A stretch of DNA of 33,451 bases from JARYMI01 sp037444845 (GTDB lineage Bacteria; Acidobacteriota; Aminicenantia; Aminicenantales; UBA8522). Where the stretch lies: assembly GCA_037444845.1 (NCBI GenBank), contig JBBILQ010000023.1, positions 1 to 33,451 on the forward strand. Reading direction: 5' to 3'. The first letter of the stretch is position 1, and every line of letters begins with the position of its first letter. The notes under the pieces were generated by a model, which saw only the letters and a list, made by a program, of their open reading frames with translations, was not told the DNA's origin and made no database searches. This document shows, one piece after another, positions 1 through 8,196 of this stretch. A program made the position numbers and the translations under genes.

Positions 1-6
1 GCCGAG

Positions 7-25
7 GGGGGAGCTTGACTCCCCC
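7..25. repeat. short GC-rich hairpin at window edge
   Basis: A 7-bp perfect stem (GGGGGAG-type arm at 7-13, complementary arm at 19-25) closes a 5-nt loop CTTGA. No T-tract follows, so it is not a canonical rho-independent terminator. It may be the 3' end signal of a gene lying left of the window. Function unknown. Confidence 0.4.
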
Positions 26-32
26 ATGGAAG

Positions 33-81
33 TGTCCCGTCTTTGCGGAGGACTTTGGCAAGGAAATTACGAGACGGGACA
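33..81. repeat. 10-bp perfect inverted repeat upstream of nitroreductase
   Basis: TGTCCCGTCT at 33-42 is the exact reverse complement of AGACGGGACA at 72-81, with a 29-nt spacer. It ends 14 nt before the proposed -35 box of the nitroreductase gene. It could be a leader stem of upstream RNA, a regulator site, or chance. It does not belong to the repeat family found elsewhere in the window; the only overlap is an 8-base match. Confidence 0.4.
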
Positions 82-94
82 TTAAAAGGACAAT

Positions 95-123
95 TTGCCG
101 GGGGAAAGGAAGTGGTGTATAAA
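95..123 (+). promoter_or_regulatory. sigma70-type promoter of the nitroreductase gene
   Basis: TTGCCG (95-100), a 17-nt spacer and TATAAA (118-123) fit a housekeeping promoter. The predicted transcription start, near 130, falls just before the GAGGAG ribosome binding site (131-136). Assigned from motif match and spacing only. Confidence 0.45.
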
Positions 124-143
124 GAGAGAGGAGGAGAAGAGCA

Positions 144-698
144 GTGCAGACGTTTTTTCACGAGCTGGTGAAGAATCGCCGCAGCATCCGCCGCTATCTA
201 GAAAAACCGGTGGAACGAGATAAGATACAGGCCTGTCTCGAAGCAGCCCGGCTCGCGCCCTCGGCTGAAAACGTCCAGCCCTGGCGGTTTTTGGTCGTCG
301 ATGACCCAGGAATCAAAGAGAGGTTTGCGGCTGAAGCCTTCTCGGGAATCTATCATTTCTCGCGTTTCGCCGCCAAGGCGCCAGTGTTGGTTGTCGTCCT
401 GGCCCGCCTTGACCTTATCGCCAACAGGCTGGGCAAACAGATCCAGGGAGTCGCTTTTTATCTCATTGATATAGGCATAGCCGGCGAACACCTGGTTCTT
501 CAGGCCGAAGAGCTTGGCCTCGGGACATGCTGGATCGGCTGGTTCAACCAGAGGAAGACAAGAAAATACTTCCGGATTCCCCGGAAGTATAAGATCGTCT
601 GCCTCCTGGCCGTAGGTTATCCCGCCAGCCGGCCAACGCGAGAAAGAAAGAGACGGCCTCTTGACGAGATGGCCTGGTTCAACCGCCTCGAGAAGTAG
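144..698 (+). CDS. nitroreductase family protein
   Basis: FMN-dependent oxidoreductase of the nitroreductase superfamily, cytosolic, 184 aa, which is a normal length for a minimal member. Visible family features: N-terminal RRSIRRY (about 12-18) and PSAENVQPWRF (about 39-49), both FMN-phosphate contact regions in this family; GLGTCWIG (about 125-132), the usual second flavin segment; and a basic RKRRPLDEM tail near 168-176. The GTG start at 144 is chosen because GAGGAG lies 8 nt upstream and a promoter-like pair precedes it. The physiological substrate cannot be read from sequence; relatives reduce nitroaromatics, quinones or enones using NAD(P)H. It stands alone, separated from the next gene by about 170 nt with its own promoter, so context gives no pathway. 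Confidence 0.88.
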   Translation: MQTFFHELVKNRRSIRRYLEKPVERDKIQACLEAARLAPSAENVQPWRFLVVDDPGIKERFAAEAFSGIYHFSRFAAKAPVLVVVLARLDLIANRLGKQIQGVAFYLIDIGIAGEHLVLQAEELGLGTCWIGWFNQRKTRKYFRIPRKYKIVCLLAVGYPASRPTRERKRRPLDEMAWFNRLEK

Positions 699-810
699 TC
701 TTGCGTTCTTGTGACAGATGTCCATCGAAGGAGACGATTTTTTCTTCGTCAGCCAGAAAATGAGAGGGGAGACAAGATTTTTCTTGGCACAAAATTTGCA
801 AAAAGAATCG

Positions 811-819
811 TGGTATAAT
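811..819 (+). promoter_or_regulatory. extended -10 promoter of the protease/propeller/barrel gene
   Basis: TGGTATAAT is a perfect extended -10 element (TGn followed by consensus TATAAT at 814-819). No -35 box lies at 16-18 nt; the nearest TTG-like hexamers are 12 and 24 nt away, which is consistent with an extended -10 promoter. The predicted start is near 826, about 40 nt before the ATG at 869. Confidence 0.6.
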
Positions 820-868
820 AGAAATGAATAAACGATAAAATAAAATAAGGAAGAAACGGAGGGTGAAA

Positions 869-3800
869 ATGACGTTCAGAATAAATGACCGGCGGACAGC
901 GTCCCTGATGGCCGTTGTCTTCAGCTTCATTCTTTTAACGCCCGGCCTGGAGGCCCAATATTTCGGGCGGAACAAGGTCCAGTACGACCGCTTCGATTTC
1001 AAGATCCTCAAGACCAAGCACTTCGACGTTTACTATTACCCTGAGTTTCGAGATATGGCGAACGATGTGGCCCGGATGGCCGAGCGCTGGTATGCCCGGC
1101 TAAGCCGGATTCTGAATCATGAGCTCAAGGGCCGGCAGCCTCTCATCCTGTACTCAAGCTCGCCGCATTTCCAGCAGACGACAGCCATTCCCGGGGTTAT
1201 CGGCGAAGGTACGGGCGGTGTCACTGAGGCATTCAAGCGGAGAATCATTCTTCCCGTCGGGCCATCTCTGGCGGATACCGACCATGTCATCGGCCACGAA
1301 CTCGTCCACGCCTTCCAGTTCGACATGACTTCCCAGGGTTACGCTGGAGGAATGTCCAACCCGGGGGCCCTGCGCTTGCCTCTCTGGTTCATCGAAGGGC
1401 TGGCCGAATACCTGTCCATCGGCTCGGTCGACCCCCACACGTCGATGTGGATGCGGGATGCCACGATGAGGAAGGAGATACCTCCTCTCAAAAAGTTAGA
1501 CAATCCCTATAAATATTTCCCCTACAGGTACGGACAGGCACTCTGGGCCTACATCACGGGCCGCTGGGGAGATGAAACAGTCCCGCGCTTGATGAAAGGC
1601 GTGGGCAGAGTGGGGGATCTCGAAAGCGTCATGACAAGGGTCCTGGGCGTTTCTTACGAGACCTTGTCCAAGGAGTGGGTCGAGGCCTACAAAAAGGCCT
1701 ACGATCCTCTTGTTTCCCAGACTAAACTTCCCGAGGCAACGGGCAAGATGATCTTTCAGGGCACGGAAATGAACCCGTACAATATCTCGCCCGCTCTCAG
1801 CCCTGATGGCAAGAACATCATTTTCCTGTCTACGCGGGATCTCTTTTCCATCGACCTCTATCTCGCTGATGTCGGGATGGGGAAAATAAAGAAGAAAATC
1901 ACGCAGACAGCCGTCGATCCTGAGTTCGAGAGCCTGCAGTTCATCCATTCCTCAGGAGCCTGGGATTCCCGGGGAAAGAGATTTGTCTTCGGAGCTATCA
2001 GCAAGGGGAAGCCAGTTCTAACCTTTTTTGACGTTGACCGGGAAAGAATTGTTGAGGAAATAGAATTCTTAGGGCTGGGCGAGATTTTCAACCCGACCTG
2101 GTCGCCCGACGAGCGCTCGGTCGTCCTTTCAGCTTTGGCCCGCGGAAAAACAGACCTCTATCTCTATGACCTTGGTTCAAAGAGCTTGACCCAGCTCACC
2201 GACGACCCCTTTGCCGACCTTCAGCCGGCCTGGTCACCGGACGGAAAAAGCATCGCTTTCGTCACGGATCGCTTTGGCACCGACCTTTCCCTGCTGAAGT
2301 ACGGAGATTACGAGCTGGCGCTCATTGACCCTGCTTCCGGCAAGATTGAAAGAGTCCACGGTTTTGCCGGAGCCAAGAGCATCAACCCCCAATGGTCGCC
2401 GGATTCAAAGAGCCTCTATTTTGTTTCGGATTTAAGCGGAAAGTCAGACATTTACCGTATCGAACTCGACACGGACAAAGTTTTTCAGGTGACAAACCTC
2501 TACACGGGAGTAAGCGGCATCACCGAGATGAGCCCCACATTTTCTGTCTCCCAGGAAACGGGCCGGCTGATTTATTGCGCTTATGACAAGGGACAGTACT
2601 CAATTTTCGGGCTCGAGGACGCTGAGACGCTCCGCGGCAGCCAAGACCTGGCGCGCTTCGAGGGCAAACTGCTTTCTGTCCTTCCTCCGCGCGATCAGCC
2701 TGGAGGGGCTTTGTTGGGACTGCTCAGAAACCCGCTCTTCGGACTGCCCGAGCAGGCAGAGTTTCCTTCCTCTGAGTACAAGCCCAAATTAGGCCTCGAT
2801 TATATCAGCCCTCCTCAGGTCGGAATCGGCGTCGACCGGTTTGGGACCTACACCGGCGGGGGCGTCGCTCTGTTCTGGACAGATATGCTCGGATACCACT
2901 CCCTGGGCACTCTGGCGCAGACGTCAAGCCGGCTGAAAGACATGACTGGCATCGTCTCTTATCAAAATTCCCAACGCCGGCTGAACTGGGGCGGCGCTGC
3001 CGGTCGCATTCCTTATGTTACTGGATATTCAACGATTGACATGGCCAACATCGGCGGAGAGCCGGTCTATATCGAAAAAGACTATCTTTATTGGCAAATC
3101 AACTATCAACTCCAGGGCAGCCTCTTTTATCCCTTTAACCAGGTCAGGCGTCTGGAAATGAGGAGCGGTTTCCAGTATATCGACTTTGATCAGGAAATCG
3201 TCACCTCTATCTATTCGTATTATGACGGCCGGCAGCTCTACCGCGAAATTGAGCCTCTGCCAGCGCCAGAGAGCCTCAAGCTTTTCTACACGAGCCTCGC
3301 CCTTGTTTATGACAGCGCCCTGTGGGGCGCTACCGGCCCGATCCTCGGACAGAGCTATCTCCTCGAGCTCACGCCGGGCGTAGGCTCGATCCAGTATAAT
3401 ACGATGCTCGCCGATTACCGCCGCTATTTTGTACCGGCCAAGCCGTTTACCCTCGCTTTTCGCGTGCTCCATTACGGACGCTACGGCAGAGACGCTGATG
3501 ACAGCCGCCTCTGGCCTTTGTACATCGGCTACGATAGTCTTGTGAGAGGCTACGATTATTATTCATTTGATAGCGAAGAGCTCGTCGGCGCGGACAGGTT
3601 CGATTTCAACCGTCTTTTCGGCAGCCGGATTCTGGTTGCCAACGCTGAGCTTCGCTTCCCGATTTTCCAGGTTCTTGGCCTTGGCAAGGGGTACTACGGC
3701 ATTCTGCCCGTTGATATGGTGCTCTTCTATGACTGGGGAGTGACCTGGACAGGAGACACCAGGCCGGCCTTTTTCAACGGCAGCCAAAAACCCATTGCCA

Positions 3801-3925
3801 GCGCTGGCGTCGGGCTCCGCTTCAACGTCTTCGGCTATTTGATCCTTGGTTTTAACGCCGTCAAACCGTTCGACCGCCCGCATAAGGACTGGGTCTTTCA
3901 GTTCAGCTTCTTCCCGGGATTCTGA
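869..3925 (+). CDS. secreted HExxH peptidase-like/PD40 beta-propeller/outer-membrane barrel-like protein
   Basis: A 1018-aa exported protein. A signal peptide spans about residues 10-30, with probable cleavage after LEA. A peptidase-MA-like domain follows: HELVH near 143-147 and WFIEGLAEY near 174-182 supply the HExxH pair and downstream Glu of a gluzincin-type zinc site. TolB/PD40 propeller blades follow, seen as repeated (W/L)SPDGK- or WSPD-type motifs near residues 304, 406, 451 and 505. From about 640 to the end the sequence is rich in Tyr/Gly and alternating hydrophobic strands, ending in a terminal Phe, like a surface-antigen/outer-membrane barrel. ATG 869 is preferred over GTG 863 because GGAGGG (858-863) is well spaced for it. 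Likely located at the outer membrane with the peptidase/propeller in periplasm or outside; substrate unknown. Transcribed from its own extended -10 promoter. Confidence 0.82.
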   Translation: MTFRINDRRTASLMAVVFSFILLTPGLEAQYFGRNKVQYDRFDFKILKTKHFDVYYYPEFRDMANDVARMAERWYARLSRILNHELKGRQPLILYSSSPHFQQTTAIPGVIGEGTGGVTEAFKRRIILPVGPSLADTDHVIGHELVHAFQFDMTSQGYAGGMSNPGALRLPLWFIEGLAEYLSIGSVDPHTSMWMRDATMRKEIPPLKKLDNPYKYFPYRYGQALWAYITGRWGDETVPRLMKGVGRVGDLESVMTRVLGVSYETLSKEWVEAYKKAYDPLVSQTKLPEATGKMIFQGTEMNPYNISPALSPDGKNIIFLSTRDLFSIDLYLADVGMGKIKKKITQTAVDPEFESLQFIHSSGAWDSRGKRFVFGAISKGKPVLTFFDVDRERIVEEIEFLGLGEIFNPTWSPDERSVVLSALARGKTDLYLYDLGSKSLTQLTDDPFADLQPAWSPDGKSIAFVTDRFGTDLSLLKYGDYELALIDPASGKIERVHGFAGAKSINPQWSPDSKSLYFVSDLSGKSDIYRIELDTDKVFQVTNLYTGVSGITEMSPTFSVSQETGRLIYCAYDKGQYSIFGLEDAETLRGSQDLARFEGKLLSVLPPRDQPGGALLGLLRNPLFGLPEQAEFPSSEYKPKLGLDYISPPQVGIGVDRFGTYTGGGVALFWTDMLGYHSLGTLAQTSSRLKDMTGIVSYQNSQRRLNWGGAAGRIPYVTGYSTIDMANIGGEPVYIEKDYLYWQINYQLQGSLFYPFNQVRRLEMRSGFQYIDFDQEIVTSIYSYYDGRQLYREIEPLPAPESLKLFYTSLALVYDSALWGATGPILGQSYLLELTPGVGSIQYNTMLADYRRYFVPAKPFTLAFRVLHYGRYGRDADDSRLWPLYIGYDSLVRGYDYYSFDSEELVGADRFDFNRLFGSRILVANAELRFPIFQVLGLGKGYYGILPVDMVLFYDWGVTWTGDTRPAFFNGSQKPIASAGVGLRFNVFGYLILGFNAVKPFDRPHKDWVFQFSFFPGF

Positions 3926-3994
3926 AATCGCTGGCCTCGAGATTTGCGCGTTTCGACGTTCAGGAGTGGCTGGATTTCTGGCCCGGGCAGAAGA

Positions 3995-5119
3995 TTAGCC
4001 TTCGCAGGCTCTTAGGCCCTCAAGAAAACTCTCGATCCGTTCCAATCCGCCTTTGAGATAACCTGGTTCGCTGCCAAACCCGAAGCGAAGATAGGGGCCC
4101 ATCTCAAAATGCCCGCCGGGCACGATGAGGACACTCTTTTCCCGGATGAGCCGGTTGGCGAGCTCGACGGAATCAATTTTCAGGTTGTACCTGGCAAAGG
4201 CTATGGCACCAGCCCGCGGCGGGATGAATTCAAAAAGACTGCCCTGCCTTTCCAGCCAGCCTTTCAGGATTGGGAAATTCTTCTTTAAAATGCGGCGCGT
4301 CCGGGCCAGAATTTTTTTCCTGTTCTGAGGGGCAAGAGCAATCCTGGCGAGGCGGTCACTCAGGATGCTGGGCGAGATCGTCGTGTAGTCATGATAGGGC
4401 CATGTTTTCCTGATGAACTTTTCGGGCCCGACGATCCAGCCGATCCTGACGCCAGGAAGGCCGTAGGCCTTGGATAAACCGTTGACCGCCACAACCCGCT
4501 CGTATCTTCCGAAAAAGCTCGGCGTTGGCTCGCCCTCCCGCTCCGCTCCCTGATAGACTTCGTCGGCAATGATCCAGGCTTTCGCTTTGTCAGCCAGGTT
4601 GATGATTGCCTCCATGGCCTCCTCGCTCAGCACAGCGCCTGTCGGATTATTCGGGTTGGTCAGGATGATGAGCTTTGTTTTCTTGGTCACAATCCGACGG
4701 AGCTCATCAAGGTCCGGAGCCCAGCCCAGGCTCTCCCTCAGCCAAAGGGGCTTGAGGCTCGCCCCGAACCCGCGGACGAGCCCCCACATCTGCATGTAGT
4801 TGGGCATCATAAAGACGACTTCATCCCCCGGCTCGATGAGGCTCCACATCAGGAGAAAATTGGCCTCAGAAGATCCGGCCGTGGCCAGAATCTGCTCGAT
4901 AGAAATTCCCGGATAAAGCCGGGCAATCTGCTGCCGCAGCTCTGGCGTGCCGTTCGTCTGGCTGTAGCCGAGGCCGATCTTGACGATTTCCTCGAGCTCT
5001 TCTTTTCCCACGAACTCCTCGAGGCTGAGAGGGTGGACACCGCTTTCAGAGAGGTTATAATCCACGACATTTTCCCAGGTGGACTGCATCCGCTCCATCC
5101 TGAATTGTTCGATTCTCAT
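3995..5119 (-). CDS. PLP-dependent aminotransferase, class I/II
   Basis: Fold-type I aminotransferase, 374 aa, cytosolic. Landmarks: TNPNNPTG (about 154-161), the Asn that contacts PLP; IIADEVYQ (about 183-190) with Asp186 for the pyridine nitrogen; SKAYGLPGVRIGW with Schiff-base Lys217; and a C-terminal YLRFGFG segment with the carboxylate-binding Arg. The start at 5119 has AGGAG 7 nt upstream. It is the last gene of the minus-strand operon, 31 nt after the EMC3-like gene. It converges on the plus-strand barrel gene across 69 nt, in which I see no clear terminator. The amino-acid substrate is not determinable; the short, Thr/Pro-rich active-site loops resemble generic aspartate/aromatic or capreomycidine-synthase-like members. 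Its link to the phosphodiesterase genes upstream is unexplained. Confidence 0.88.
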   Translation of the reverse strand: MRIEQFRMERMQSTWENVVDYNLSESGVHPLSLEEFVGKEELEEIVKIGLGYSQTNGTPELRQQIARLYPGISIEQILATAGSSEANFLLMWSLIEPGDEVVFMMPNYMQMWGLVRGFGASLKPLWLRESLGWAPDLDELRRIVTKKTKLIILTNPNNPTGAVLSEEAMEAIINLADKAKAWIIADEVYQGAEREGEPTPSFFGRYERVVAVNGLSKAYGLPGVRIGWIVGPEKFIRKTWPYHDYTTISPSILSDRLARIALAPQNRKKILARTRRILKKNFPILKGWLERQGSLFEFIPPRAGAIAFARYNLKIDSVELANRLIREKSVLIVPGGHFEMGPYLRFGFGSEPGYLKGGLERIESFLEGLRACEG

Positions 5120-5150
5120 GATTTTCTCCTGTTTGATTTATATCTTTTGT

Positions 5151-5975
5151 TCAGATTTCCACTCGGAAAGGGCGCTTGAAGATGAACCCGAAAAAGATTG
5201 AAAGAACCAGATAGGGGATGAGCCAGTGGAGGCCAAGGCCGGCGAGATTCATCCTCTTGGCCGGATAGGTGATTTCAATAGAGGTCAACGGGACTTGAGA
5301 GGGAATCAATTTTTCTCCGGGAAAAAGGAGTCCGTCGAGGAACCTGACGGACTTGAGCGGGCAAACTCTCGTCAAGCGCTTGGCCGCCACAATCACTGTC
5401 TTTGTCACGCTTTGCCCGGCCAACTTGATCCTCAGCTCATGAACCCCTTCTTCTATGGCCCTGATGCGCCAGTCGACCTCGCCGGTCTCGGCCAGGCGAA
5501 GCGGAGGGGTTTCTGAGACAAGTCCTGGAGGAGCTTCGAGCTCCACTTCAGCCTCGAACGGGTCCACGCTCTTCTTGAGAGCAACCTTGACGATGGCCGT
5601 TTCGCCGACCCTCAAGGCTTCATGACCGAACCAGAGGTTGAGCTGGGCGAGAATGACAAGAAGCGGGATGAGCATGACGAGCATCGGCCTGGCGGAGTAG
5701 CCGATGTATTGCACATTGTACTTGAGAATTTGTGTCTGGGCCTTGAGCGTTACCGGCAAACTGTCCTTGAAAAGACGGAGTTCAAGGAGGTGAGCCTTGA
5801 TCTTGTCTTTGACCTGCCGGATGCCTTTCTGGTTTGAGGTCAGGCGGAAAACGAAAACCATCAGAACTCCGGTCAGGAAGGAGATAAAAACCATGGCGAA
5901 CCAAGGGTTGAGGGAACGGAAAGGAAAAAAGATGAGAGCGAACATTCGTCCGACGAAAGAGTTAAACGTCCACAT
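5151..5975 (-). CDS. EMC3/TMCO1 (DUF106, Oxa1 superfamily)-like membrane protein with beta-rich insert
   Basis: A 274-aa integral membrane protein. TM1 is about 22-43. A basic, heptad-like cytoplasmic helix (about 46-72, containing LTSNQKGI and KDKIKAHLLELRLFKDS) follows. TM2 is about 97-117 and starts RPMLVMLIPLLVIL. A beta-rich domain of about 120 residues (120-240) comes next, then TM3 (about 248-266) and a short basic tail. The order TM, charged coiled-coil hairpin, TM is the pattern of DUF106/EMC3/TMCO1 and YidC/Oxa1 insertases; that assignment rests on pattern and wording, not on a search. The large extracytoplasmic beta domain is not part of the minimal family. SD GGAGAG precedes the ATG. 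Gap to the upstream small gene is 25 nt. A possible role is inserting or chaperoning the membrane or exported AlkP proteins of the same operon (inference). Confidence 0.6.
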   Translation of the reverse strand: MWTFNSFVGRMFALIFFPFRSLNPWFAMVFISFLTGVLMVFVFRLTSNQKGIRQVKDKIKAHLLELRLFKDSLPVTLKAQTQILKYNVQYIGYSARPMLVMLIPLLVILAQLNLWFGHEALRVGETAIVKVALKKSVDPFEAEVELEAPPGLVSETPPLRLAETGEVDWRIRAIEEGVHELRIKLAGQSVTKTVIVAAKRLTRVCPLKSVRFLDGLLFPGEKLIPSQVPLTSIEITYPAKRMNLAGLGLHWLIPYLVLSIFFGFIFKRPFRVEI

Positions 5976-6000
5976 CCGGCTTCTCTCCGCTCGTCCGGGT

Positions 6001-6192
6001 TCAGGAGATATAGCCCAAGCCCCTGAGTTTCTTCTTGATTTCTTCTTCTGAGTCTGATTCCTCGAGCTTTGCGATTTCTTTTTCCAGGCAGTGGGCGATG
6101 AACTCTTCGGTCGAGGAGTAACCCGCCACCCGAGCGTATGTTCTTATTTTCTCCAACAGGCCTTTGTCCAGCTTGATTTTGGCTTTTCTCAT
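6001..6192 (-). CDS. small ribbon-helix-helix-like protein
   Basis: A 63-aa charged protein with a strong SD (GGAGGAG, 5 nt before ATG). The N-terminal MRKAKIKLDKGLLEKIRTYA segment looks like the beta-strand and first helix of an RHH/CopG fold, followed by a second helix (STEEFIAHCLEKEIAKLEE). An acidic linker (ESDSEEE) leads to a terminal KKLRGLGYIS. Tails ending in LGYI are frequent in AlkP/sulfatase-type proteins and their neighbours. It may be a DNA-binding autoregulator of the operon or a small partner protein; the sequence does not decide. It sits 18 nt after the Tat-exported AlkP gene and 25 nt before the EMC3-like gene, so it is clearly co-transcribed with both. Confidence 0.65.
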   Translation of the reverse strand: MRKAKIKLDKGLLEKIRTYARVAGYSSTEEFIAHCLEKEIAKLEESDSEEEIKKKLRGLGYIS

Positions 6193-6210
6193 CTCGTCTC
6201 CTCCGGGGTT

Positions 6211-8196
6211 TTAGAAAATTGATCTTCCGATCATTTCCTCCGGCTTGGCGATGCCGAAAACATCGAGGATTGTCGCGGTGAGGTCGTAGAGGGCCGGGAA
6301 CTCAGCTCTGACCTTCCGGTTGGTGACAAGGACGCCCGGAATGACCTCGGGCGCACTCATGTGGTCGCCGCTCCATTTTTCGGTGTTGTCTTCGAACACC
6401 TGGCGGGGGAACTTGCCCAGCGGAGAACCCCAGGAGATGCGGTAGCCGTAATTAAACCCAAGGACGATGTCAGGTGCGAGGTCGAGATGCCGTCCTTTAT
6501 AGACATCCTTGGCGACAAAAGCGCGGAGGATAGCCCGCTCCCCCGTTTTCGGGTCAACGGCCTGCTCAAGCTTATCGGCGATTTCACGAACAAGGTTTTC
6601 GCTATCCGCGCCCGCGCTGACTGTGCCCTGCCTCTCGCGGCCTTTCTGGTTGATATACAGACCGTTGAGCCCGATCCCGAAGGCTTTTGTCCTCGACCAG
6701 TCGGTGTTGTCGAAGAGGCTGCTCTCCTCTTGCTTCCAGGGGTTGCGGAGCTTGTGATAGCCGTTTTCCAGAAGCCAGGTGTTGAGGTTGAAGCCTCGCC
6801 GGAAGGGGTTGAACCCGTGGTCGGACATAACCAGGAGAAGCGTGTCCTTTCCCAGCCTCTGCATGACCCGGTCGAGAAACCTGTCCGCTTCGATATAGAT
6901 GTTTTCGATCGTCCTGCCGTATGTTAAGGCCAGGCCAGGGTCGTGCATCGGGTGGCTTTGATCGAAAAGCCGCCAGAACATGTGCTGCCGCTGGTCAGTG
7001 CTGGAGACGTAGTAGAAGAGAAGCCCTGAGTCGAAGCGGTTGAACTCGTGTTCGAACATTCGTTCCCCTTCGCCGAGGATCATGTCGTCCTGTTCAAGAA
7101 ATTCAGCTTCATCCAGGACATCATGGTCGAGAGCGCTCGTGTCTGCCGGCAAACCCTTGGTGAAAAAAGGGCCGAATTCCTTTTCGAGTTCCCGGGCATA
7201 GCTTTCCGGGGTTGAGATCGGCAGGGCGGTGGAGGCCGGGTCGATGTTGACAGGCGTGACGTAGAGCTTGAAGTGGGGCCTGACTTCCTTGAGGTAAAAC
7301 ATGCAGATGCCGCTTACGCTCTGCGTGGGAAGGAGGTGGAAGCGGACTCTTTTCCAGCCGCTCCACTCCTTTTCTTTCAAGATGAATTCCTGGCCCTGGT
7401 AGGAAATCTTGGCTACCGGGTTCACGGGATCTATAACCACTTTGAAGTCCACTGTGGATTCAGGCCGGTCTTTCTTGAAAGCGTTCGTCGGCCCGGGGAG
7501 TCTGGCTTCGACCGTGTGTTTATCCATAGAAACCTGGTGGATGCGGCCGCCGCCGATGTCCTCGTTAATTCTGAAAGGCTGGTCGGTATAATAGTTGAAC
7601 AGGCCGTAGTATCCCTTGATATCCGGCGTGCCCATGCCAGAGAGAGTCCTCTGTTTTGTGGGCACAGGCGGATAATTGGACGGCATCTTGAATACAGTCG
7701 CCGGGATGTCATGGTCTTCAAGAATCTGCCAGAAAGCGCGGCCTTTGATCAAGTTCCTCACTCTTCCGCCCCGCAGCGGCAGAACGAAATCTCCGAATCT
7801 CAGTGTCGTCTTTGCTTCTTCGGTGGCCGTGCCTGAAAAGACCGGAATGTAGGTTTCCGGGTCCCGATTCATGAAATCGAAAATGCCATGGCCTCCCGGG
7901 TCGGTTCCGGTGATGAAATTCGCCCAGGCCACCGGGCTTTGCGGCGGAACGCTCGTCTGGAGGGGACGAAAATCTCCCTGGCTCCCAAGCCGCCTGAAAG
8001 CGGGCAGTTTGCCCGCCTCCATCCACATGTGAAGAAGGCGGGGGTCAAGGCCGTCGAAACCAAGGACGAGGATTCTTGTCCGGGTTCCTTTCTTTCCCGC
8101 AGCCTTGGTCATCAGCGGAGCAGTTCCGCCGAGGGCAAAAAGGGAGGTTGAAGCGATTCCCCACTTGAGGAATTCTCTTCTTTTTATTGAGTTCAT
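6211..8196 (-). CDS. Tat-exported AlkP-superfamily phosphodiesterase/nucleotide pyrophosphatase-type protein
   Basis: A 661-aa protein with a twin-arginine signal (KRREFLK, Arg6-Arg7, then a hydrophobic stretch and Ala-rich cleavage region), so it is probably exported folded with its metals. AlkP-superfamily metal ligands are all visible: first Asp in VLGFDGLDP (about 48), STDQRQH (about 401-405), MSDHGF (about 456-457) and a late SGDH. SPVAW aligns with the nucleophile position of nucleotide pyrophosphatases, suggesting Ser as nucleophile. C-terminus ends MIGRSIF. The ATG overlaps the stop of the preceding AlkP gene (ATGA), implying translational coupling. Substrate unknown; relatives cleave phosphodiesters or transfer phospho-alcohols. 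Third of three paralogues in the operon. Confidence 0.85.
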   Translation of the reverse strand: MNSIKRREFLKWGIASTSLFALGGTAPLMTKAAGKKGTRTRILVLGFDGLDPRLLHMWMEAGKLPAFRRLGSQGDFRPLQTSVPPQSPVAWANFITGTDPGGHGIFDFMNRDPETYIPVFSGTATEEAKTTLRFGDFVLPLRGGRVRNLIKGRAFWQILEDHDIPATVFKMPSNYPPVPTKQRTLSGMGTPDIKGYYGLFNYYTDQPFRINEDIGGGRIHQVSMDKHTVEARLPGPTNAFKKDRPESTVDFKVVIDPVNPVAKISYQGQEFILKEKEWSGWKRVRFHLLPTQSVSGICMFYLKEVRPHFKLYVTPVNIDPASTALPISTPESYARELEKEFGPFFTKGLPADTSALDHDVLDEAEFLEQDDMILGEGERMFEHEFNRFDSGLLFYYVSSTDQRQHMFWRLFDQSHPMHDPGLALTYGRTIENIYIEADRFLDRVMQRLGKDTLLLVMSDHGFNPFRRGFNLNTWLLENGYHKLRNPWKQEESSLFDNTDWSRTKAFGIGLNGLYINQKGRERQGTVSAGADSENLVREIADKLEQAVDPKTGERAILRAFVAKDVYKGRHLDLAPDIVLGFNYGYRISWGSPLGKFPRQVFEDNTEKWSGDHMSAPEVIPGVLVTNRKVRAEFPALYDLTATILDVFGIAKPEEMIGRSIF

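Noticed and set aside
198..725. Minus-strand frame antisense to the nitroreductase
   Set aside because: Shadow of the well-supported nitroreductase gene with no domain of its own.
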